Shown piece after piece: positions 33,627 to 39,995 of a stretch of 39,995 nt of DNA (its first letter is position 1; each line of letters begins with the position of its first letter). Below the pieces are notes generated by a model, which saw only the letters and a program-made list of their open reading frames with translations, searched no databases and was not told where the DNA came from. Source of the stretch: Pleurotus djamor (lineage: Eukaryota; Basidiomycota; Agaricomycetes; Agaricales; Pleurotaceae); NCBI GenBank assembly GCA_029747585.1, contig JAPEVF010000410.1, forward strand, positions 1-39,995, written 5' to 3'. Made by a program: the position numbers and the translations under genes.

Positions 33627-35126
33627 TGTAGACAGATGGTGGGGGGATAAGAATCAGGAGCTGGGAGCTGAGATTCTGAGAGGTGAAGGAGCAAGGAAGC
33701 GGGGTTATAAGTAGGAGGGAACGTGGTCATATCTCTGACTCTTGCCTCGGAAGTACATGGCGGTTTTCGAGACATGTGGCCATCTCGACAGACGGGGTGA
33801 GATGACAGGTGGGGTTTGAAGTTGTTCGGTGTAGAGTGGTTGCTACAGCGTCCGAGCTTGTTCCCGAGTCAGTCCCAAGTATGGTAGAAAGAAAGGACAG
33901 AAAGCAGCTGAGGCGGTGGGGGGACATGAGGAGTGCTCATCGCGAGATTTGCGCGAGCCTGAGATGATGTGGTTTAATCCACCAACGATGCAAGATGCGA
34001 ATGTTTTCGTTATGATTTCGTTATCGCTGTTATTCTGAGAGTGTCGCTCGAGTCTGCCGTCGAGGTTGAAAACAGAGTGAGTGTGACCAGTTTGAAGTGG
34101 CGCTTATTGAGGAAGTAATTGGGCGCTTCAGATACTTCCTCCTTTTTTCGATGTAAGTTACCGCGGATCATCCTCCCAAACTCCGGCTCTCCAGCCACCG
34201 CAGCATGTAGGATTCGCAAGTGTTCAAACGTTCACACACCAAGGTCCCGAATCGTCTCTTGAAGGTCTTGTGTTTTTGGTGTTTCATTGCTGCATCATGC
34301 ATGACCATGACTCGAATTTATAAACTCGTTTCAAACCTCGCTTAGTCTTGGCGGTCAAAGCGATAGTTATCGCCAAGCTATCGTGTTCTATCTGGAAGGA
34401 TGTCATCGACATCTTTGGGGGTTTCATGTCGAGTTCGTGGTGAGGTTCATCTCGGGGATACCCCATATGTGTGACGCGTGTGGTGCTCGTGTAGTTACGG
34501 CGGATATAGGCGTACAAGTACAACCTCACAAGAAAATGGGTATTTGTCATATCATTTCTTTATTATATACAATTCTTTATAATTTATTATTTATGACTGT
34601 ATGTTTGCATGGAGTCGTGAGGACAATGCTTTTCGAGGCGTGTGTTGCTCGTGGATGGACGGGTATGGAGCCCGTACCTTTTCCGTTGTGTAGGCCCCTC
34701 CGATTCCGAAGTACTCAGTCAGTGAGCCGTGCGACGAACTGGGCTATGTTTTGATTAGTGGATCGAATGCTCACCCGATTCAATGGCCTTCTGCAGCCAA
34801 AACATCCAATCCCAGAGGGTGCTCACATATAGACAACGAACGATACAGCAATAATTGACATCGCGGATTCAGACCCGCCGCATGTATTTTGCTGTTCACG
34901 GTTAACTGTGCTCATACTCGAACTCGTCTGCCGCCAAAAGATCCAAGATCCAAGAAAATGCAAGTGCGTGGGGTTTTATACAGATAGAGTATATACATTA
35001 TAACAGTACATTCGCGTCAATTGTTGAGATTGACGATGACGACGCGCCGCGTGTATTTGGCGTCGTCCGTCATTGGATTATGTCGAGAGACGGTGTTCGG
35101 TTCGTTGGCGACGCAAAGGTCAGAGG
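33627..35126. other. 1.5 kb spacer between the tandem pseudokinases
   Basis: Contains the promoter of the first pseudokinase (33704-33726), an A+T-rich stretch at about 34548-34600 and several frames of 60-123 codons (for example 34383-34754 on the plus strand) with no recognised motif. Nothing here resembles the family tail. Confidence 0.4.
33704..33726 (-). promoter_or_regulatory. Family promoter block, copy 2
   Basis: Reading the minus strand: CCACGTTCC (33726-33718), a 4-nt gap, then TACTTATAAC (33713-33704). It lies about 77 nt before the ATG at 33626. Confidence 0.6.
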
Positions 35127-37447
35127 TTAGAGGCTTTTCAACTTGGCTGTGACGCCCTCCAAGAACGTATATCCATCCTATCACACACACACAAAAACGA
35201 TCAACACCCTGGTCGTCATGCAAACACACAGAGAAGGGGGAGGGATAGAAGAAAGAGGGATAAGCGTACCTTGGTCACTTTATGGTCGTTCGCCTCCATA
35301 ATCGCATAGAACCGCGCGATCATCTTGGCGACGTCTTTGTGCGTGCGTGCGGCCCGGATGTCGTAGCTGAGTTCGCGTACGACGACGAGTTTGGCGCCGC
35401 TGTAGTCGAGCCTATAAATTCAACCAGTGGTTGGTGTGAGCACCACTAGGGTGAGATGTATTATGAAATNGGGGGGTGGGAGGGTTGACGTACGTGATTT
35501 CGCGTTTATACAACTTCTTCTGCAAGGCCGCCAACACCCCAAACGCGGGTTTGGACATGTACGCCGACCGTCGGAGGATGGTGGTGTAAGCGGAGAAGGC
35601 AGCGGCGAGGGTGGATTTGGAGGTGGTGGATGAGATTTGGACGTGTACGCGGATGAGGAGGGATTGTTTGAGGGAGGGGGAGAGGGTGTAGGTGTTGGCG
35701 AGCTCGGGGAATGGGCTTGCGTTTTCGTTGTCTGAGGAGGATTCGGTGTCGCTGTCGTTGTCGGTGTCGGTATCTCGGTCTGAATTGGACTGGCGAGACG
35801 ATTTCTCTTCCCGAGGAGGGAGTCNGGATGGGTCTGGCGTTGGCGGCGGAGCGGCTTGATGCGGCGTGTCGCATTGTGCGGAAGGCGGGCTCTGCGTAGG
35901 TTGGTTCTGTGGGTACACCCGGAGAAGAGCGGGGTGGGCGCGTGGGGGAGGGGCGATGGGTGTTGGAAGTGGAGACTGCGTAGGAGGGCGGGACGGCGTC
36001 CCGACTCAGGATGGTCTCGATGAGGTAGGTTAGTTGGGCTTGGGAGATGGAGACCATGCCGTTGTTGGTGTTGTTGGTGTTGTTGTGTACAGCGGTTGAC
36101 GGTGGGATAGATGCAAAGTCTTCGTTATATGAACTTGGGACACTTGGGCGTACGGATGTACGGTGGGTGGGAGGTGGGGAAGCAAAGTTGGGTCGCAGAC
36201 CTGAGGCAGTATGACTTTGATGTTGGGGCAGGAGATTGGCTCGGGATGTTCTGGAAGTGTATGCGGTCTCCACTGCACGTCGGTGTACGGGAGCAGTGTT
36301 CGATGTGACGATTTGCGGGAGACTGAGCGGCGCAGGCGGTTCGTAGACGAACATATCATGATCTGGGTACCTCCTGCGCACCTTCAAACTTCGAAATTCG
36401 CCGACCCAGTGGTTATAATCGATCGACGCGTCGTCGTTGGGGGTGGGGTTGAAGGAGCGGCAGTATTCGAGGAAGGACTGGAACTCGGCGGGGATGGTGG
36501 AGCAGAGACGGTCTGGGGATGTGCGGTATTTGGATGAGAGGAGGGTGGAGTCGTGTGGGGAGGAGGAGAGGTGGGACCAGGGGAGGCCGCGNGGGGTGGA
36601 TGAGGTGGATGAGGATGAGGGCGAGGGATTCGAGGTCGTCGATGGGGGTTGGCACTAGAATGGGAGGGGTGAGTGACTTAGTGGGGGGATGTAGGGAAGA
36701 AGGGGGAGGGAGTGTAGTTACTTTGACGAAGGCAGTGGACGCGTTNGGGAACTAGACGACGCGTGGGGTTAGTGTAAAAAGGAGGGAGGGAAAGGTACGA
36801 ACGAGAATGTTGGGTTGCATTCGATGACTTTGCTCACGGGGACGCGTTCGAAGACGAGGCGGGTGACGGAGAACCCGGTGAGGAAGATGCGGTGTTTGTC
36901 GGGGCCGAGACCGAGGAATGTGGATTGGAGGGACACGTTTCCGTGGACTAGGTTCTTTGAGTGTAGGGTTTCGAGGAGGAGCAACTGGGGAGGTCGTGAA
37001 TCCAGGGTGTGATTGTGTAGATGGGCGGACGTACGAGTTGGATTGCAAAGGAGCATACGAGGCCGATGTCCATGGGTTTGTCCATGTTGTCGCGTACCGC
37101 GTCCATTCGAGGACCAGGGAGATCTGTGACGAGAAAGTCAAAGCCCGAGGCGGTATCAGCGTCGATGAGGGAGGGGAAGGAGTCCTCGCCTGAGAGGAGT
37201 GCGTAGACTTCCTGCTCGCGTTCGATGATGCCTCCGCGTGTACCGCTTCGTTCGACCTTTACGCAGACGGTGCTGCCATCCTCTTGATCGCGGGCGCGCC
37301 ACTCGTGGCCTGTGCCAGCAAGGTTAGAACAAAGGCGAATGCGTAAATGGGGAGTGGATGGGACTGACCTGATGTGGGAGAGAGGGGGGAGACGAGGGTG
37401 TATTGGCCCAGCCTCTGTGGCACGTCCGAGGGGGCGACAGAGGCCAT
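35127..37447 (-). CDS. CK1-like pseudokinase with conserved tail (copy 2)
   Basis: Starts at 37447 (MASVAPSDVPQRLGQYTL). Exon 1 is 37369-37447; exon 2 opens HEWRARDQEDGSTVCVKVE (ATP-binding Lys kept) and holds FDFLVTDLPGPRMDAV, closely like CK1. The C-lobe has LHSKNLVHGNVSLQSTFLG (HGN for HRD), FLTGFSVTRL (DFG wholly lost) and PIDDLESLALIL, then FQSFLEYCRSFNP. The linker is Ser/Pro/Asn-rich and contains YAEPAFRTMRHA and ARPIR. The tail reads LKQSLLIRVHVQISS, ILRRSAYMSKPAF, LAALQKKLYKRE, MEANDHKVTK and DGYTFLEGVTAKLKSL, ending at TAA 35127-35129. Deleting the Ns at 35825 and 36592 restores both breaks in the frame. It is tandem with the 31-kb copy, from which it has clearly diverged. Confidence 0.75.
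36059..36085. repeat. GTT/GGT trinucleotide repeat in pseudokinase copy 2
   Basis: A short GTTGTTGGT repeat, encoding an Asn-Asn-Thr run on the minus strand in the linker. It keeps the reading frame. Confidence 0.6.
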
Positions 37448-37952
37448 CGTTGGACAAGGACCTGGGAGGAGGAGGAGATCTGAAAGAAAGAGCGGGGAAG
37501 TGGCTTTTAAGTGATAAAGGAACGTGGTTATGTTTGTCTGGAGAGTGGGCTTTAAACAAGTGGATCGTTCGGGATTGACTGACGGACGTAGCGAAGGAGA
37601 ATTCACTGCGGTCGTGAGATGTTACTCGTTCATATTTGGCAGTGATAGTAATGAACAAGCTGCCTAGGCTGGTGGGGACATCGTCTCATGATCTCGCAAG
37701 TTACGTGTTCAACGTTTACGCTCTATTGTCATCCTGCACAGAGGGGTTGAGTTCCTTTACGAGACCGGCGTGGAAGTGTGAGTTACGCACCCTTTGTAAG
37801 TAAGCAATACTCGACGCGACAATCCCAATTCGGATGGACAATCCTGACAAGGATTGATTGATTGAGTGATGCCCGTTGAAGCGAAGGTATAAACAGACAG
37901 AGCTTACGATTGGGTTTGGATGGAGTAGGTAGGATGTATATGGGATGGAGAG
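37448..37952. other. Spacer with promoter of pseudokinase copy 2
   Basis: A 505-base spacer between two minus-strand genes. It holds the promoter block at 37504-37527 and, at 37669-37680, GGTGGGGACAT, which resembles GGTGGGGGGACAT at about 33915 upstream of copy 1. Confidence 0.4.
37504..37527 (-). promoter_or_regulatory. Family promoter block, copy 3
   Basis: Reading the minus strand: CCACGTTCC (37527-37519), a 5-nt gap, then CACTTAAAAG (37513-37504), about 56 nt before the ATG at 37447. Confidence 0.55.
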
Positions 37953-38373
37953 TTAACCACCGTGGAGGGTGGAGATGAATACAATCTCGTCGCCGTCTTT
38001 GAGTTGGTAGTCCCCTTCTCCTTCGAGTTCCCAGTCGGTGTCGTTGACGAGGACGAGGATCCCTGGGCGGCTGGAAAGTTGAGTGAAGAAGCAGAGTCAG
38101 ATTTGGTTGACAAGGTTGATGGATAGATTACACGCTGTCTTTCTCCATGAAGAGTTCGGGGCGGTCTTGCAGGAGGTTGCGACGGAGGTGGTGTAGGAGG
38201 TAGGTTATGTCGGTGGGTTTGGTGTCGGGGGTTGCATCTGTAGTTGTTGGTGGTGGTGGTGGTGAGTTGTCGGATGGGACGGTTTTTGGGATGGAGAGTT
38301 TGTGTGATCGCTGGCCACCGAAGAGGAGTTCGAGGCCGCCGCCGAATTCGATGTTGAGTGTGAGCGAGGTCAT
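37953..38373 (-). CDS. URM1: Ubiquitin-related modifier URM1
   Basis: Two exons, 38132-38373 and 37953-38070, give 119 residues. The start [18 protein letters not shown] is the first strand of the ubiquitin-like fold; exon 2 carries [18 protein letters not shown] and [11 protein letters not shown], ending TLHGG. The C-terminal Gly-Gly is the thiocarboxylated end used as a sulphur carrier for tRNA wobble-uridine thiolation and for protein urmylation, activated by Uba4. The donor was placed at GT|GTAATC, giving the expected DSVRPG junction. Between strand 2 and the main helix is a Pro/Thr-rich insert of about 20 residues ([13 protein letters not shown]) not usual in yeast or animal URM1. It is divergent from MRF1 with only 105 bp between the starts, so the two probably share control sequences. 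Confidence 0.93.
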
Positions 38374-38478
38374 GATCGGATGAAGATGAAGATGAAGGGC
38401 ACAGGCGCTTGTTGAACTTTGAATTTGACGATCGAGTGTGGGTGTGAGTGGTTTTGGGCGCTCCGAAAAGCGACTTCT

Positions 38479-39940
38479 ATGACATCTTGGTTATTCCGGT
38501 CTTCACGCGTGTTTTCGCATCATCATCGACTGTGTACGTCTGTGCAATGTGCGAGGAGGAGGGTTAGGTGGAATTCGAACGCTGTGGGTGGGAATGAGAC
38601 GATTGAACAGTTGGAGAAGGATGGGGCGAGGATATTGAGGATTGTGGAGAAGCGGATGAAGGAGAGGGAGGCGTTGATTTCTCAGGTGGGTGTCCTGTGC
38701 TACTCTTAGACTGGCGAGTTGGTATTGACTTGGGATGGGCAGATGTCAGACGCTGTTTCTTCGGCGGAGGATATTAAGCGCGCCAAGGCACTGAGAGAGA
38801 CGGAGAGCCTCCAGGAAGCGTGGACGGAATGGAAAAAGACGCGTCAGGTATGGTTTATTTCGTGTCTAGTTGAAAGTATGGCTAATTGGATGTATGTGTG
38901 TAGTTGCTGCAGGAGACGGTGCCTCTGCTCAGCGACGCGGACCCAGCTATGCGGAGTCTCGCCGTCGAAGAGTATTCCTCGCTGTCTGCCACGCTCTCGG
39001 ACCACATCACCCATGTCTTTCCGTCCCTCCTCACACCCAAATCTGCTACTGCGGGGTACTCTGCGTTGATGGAGCTCAAGTCGGGGGTGGGTGGGTCGGA
39101 GGCGTCGTTGTTCCTGGGGAATTTGTTGCGGATGTATCAGCGGTATGCACATACGCTGCGGTGCAAGGTGAATGTGGTGGCGACGAATGAGAGTGAGGGA
39201 GGGGGGATTAAGGATGCGGTCGTGGAGTTTGAGGGGAAGGGGACGTATGATGCGTTGAGGTGGGAGAGTGGGGTGCATCGCGTGCAGAGGGTGCCGGCGA
39301 CGGAGGCGAGTGGGAGGGTGCATACGAGTACGGTGGCGGTGGTCGTGTTGCCGTTGGTGGAGGAGCAGCCCGAGGAGGAGTTGTTCAGGATGAGCGATGT
39401 GAAGATTGAGGTGATGCGTGCNAGAGGGCGGGCGGGCAGCATGTCAACAAGACAGAGTCGGCGGTGAGGTTGACGCATGTCCCGACGGGCATTACAGTAT
39501 CCATGCAGGACGAGCGAAGTCAACATCAGGTCAGTCGTTGTTGAATTGTTGAGTTTCTGAAAACTAATTATTGGCGCAGAATAAAAGACGGGCATTTCAG
39601 GTGCTGAGTGCGAGGTTGATGGACCAAAAGCTGATACGCGAGACGGCGGAACGGCGAGACACTCGACGCAGCCTCGTCCATGGCGCAGACCGCAGCGAAA
39701 AAATACGCACGTACAACTATCCACAGGTATGTCGCCCCGCCGCCTTTACGAGTTTCGCTGATAATTGCTGGGCAGGACCGAGTGACGGACCACCGCATTG
39801 GCATGTCGACGACAAACCTGACGTCTGTGATGGAGGGCGAAGGTTTGCAGGATTTCATTGAAGCACTGGCCAGGCATCATCATGAGTCCGTCATGGAGAA
39901 TCTGCTCAACGACGCCGCTGGGGTCGACGCACAAACCTGA
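38479..39940 (+). CDS. MRF1: Mitochondrial peptide chain release factor 1
   Basis: Exons 38479-38685, 38743-38847, 38904-39529, 39580-39726 and 39776-39940; about 416 residues. The N-terminus ([16 protein letters not shown], arginine-rich and without acids) is a mitochondrial presequence. Then come the class-I release-factor domains: a helical N-terminal domain, [20 protein letters not shown], the codon-recognition segment with [14 protein letters not shown] (PAT motif of RF1, reading UAA/UAG), and the peptidyl-transferase loop GGQ followed by [13 protein letters not shown]. The C-terminal part has [15 protein letters not shown]. It ends translation in mitochondria by hydrolysing peptidyl-tRNA. 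Around the N at 39421 the frame is one base short just before GGQ; one more G in the GGGCGGGCGGG run would restore RGAGGQ. A 56-nt first intron was preferred to an improbable 24-nt one. Confidence 0.9.
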
Positions 39941-39995
39941 CAGGGTCGTTACTCACTACAATCATCTCCCGCCCCTCCTTTATCTTTGTTTTTTT

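Noticed and set aside
34383..34754. Plus-strand frame of 123 codons between the pseudokinases
   Set aside because: Crosses a very A+T-rich stretch, has no motif and no splice partners.
34850..34885. Possible tRNA B-box (GGGTCTGAATCC on the minus strand)
   Set aside because: No matching A-box or cloverleaf could be drawn around it.
35180..35196. CACACACACAC microsatellite
   Set aside because: Short, and inside the last intron of a pseudokinase gene; ordinary.
35506..36387. 293-codon minus frame with an Arg/His-rich end
   Set aside because: Its end is a frameshifted reading past the N at 35825; the corrected frame enters the conserved tail.

Overview
The window is a gene-dense stretch of nuclear DNA from a filamentous fungus, most likely an agaricomycete basidiomycete. 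Introns are many and short (mostly about 45-60 nt), genes lie close together on both strands, and several proteins are of fungal or basidiomycete type (RSM23/DAP3 with a fungal intron pattern, a PB1 plus multi-ZZ protein, an F-box/LRR protein). No rRNA, tRNA, transposon or CRISPR array was recognised. Scattered single Ns, densest at about 6.0-9.3 kb and 17.7-19.3 kb, show this is draft sequence; at least five Ns look like inserted bases that break otherwise conserved reading frames.

Layout, left to right: a 3' remnant of DPH6 (+) running into a truncated MED4-like gene (-); a class III aminotransferase (+); an eight-finger C2H2 protein (-); a XanA-like Fe(II)/2-oxoglutarate dioxygenase (+); RDS3/PHF5A of the SF3b splicing complex (+); a long PB1/ZZ zinc-finger protein (-); BUD20, a pre-60S factor (-), divergent from the AP endonuclease APN2 (+); a 2.5 kb stretch with no convincing gene; an unknown two-module zinc protein (+); a kinesin-14 (-), divergent from an F-box protein (+); the mitochondrial ribosomal protein DAP3/RSM23 (-); a kinase-remnant gene (+); MMS2 (-), divergent from HSE1 (+); two tandem CK1-like pseudokinases (-); and URM1 (-), divergent from the mitochondrial release factor MRF1 (+).

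Most genes are unrelated housekeeping functions: mRNA splicing, ribosome assembly, mitochondrial translation, DNA repair, ubiquitin and ubiquitin-like conjugation, and endosomal sorting. They share no pathway; what they share is layout, with several head-to-head pairs separated by only 105-175 bp.

The most unusual content is a three-member paralogous family at 25.3-26.9, 31.4-33.6 and 35.1-37.4 kb. All three share a first intron at the same codon and phase, a casein-kinase-1-like N-lobe, a low-complexity linker and a conserved helical C-terminal tail that I do not recognise. Two members keep a whole CK1-like fold but have HGN in place of HRD; the third has lost the C-lobe and the ATP-binding lysine. 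All three also carry the same compact promoter block, CCACGTTCC followed 4-5 nt later by a TATA-like element. This is the best candidate for an undescribed system here.
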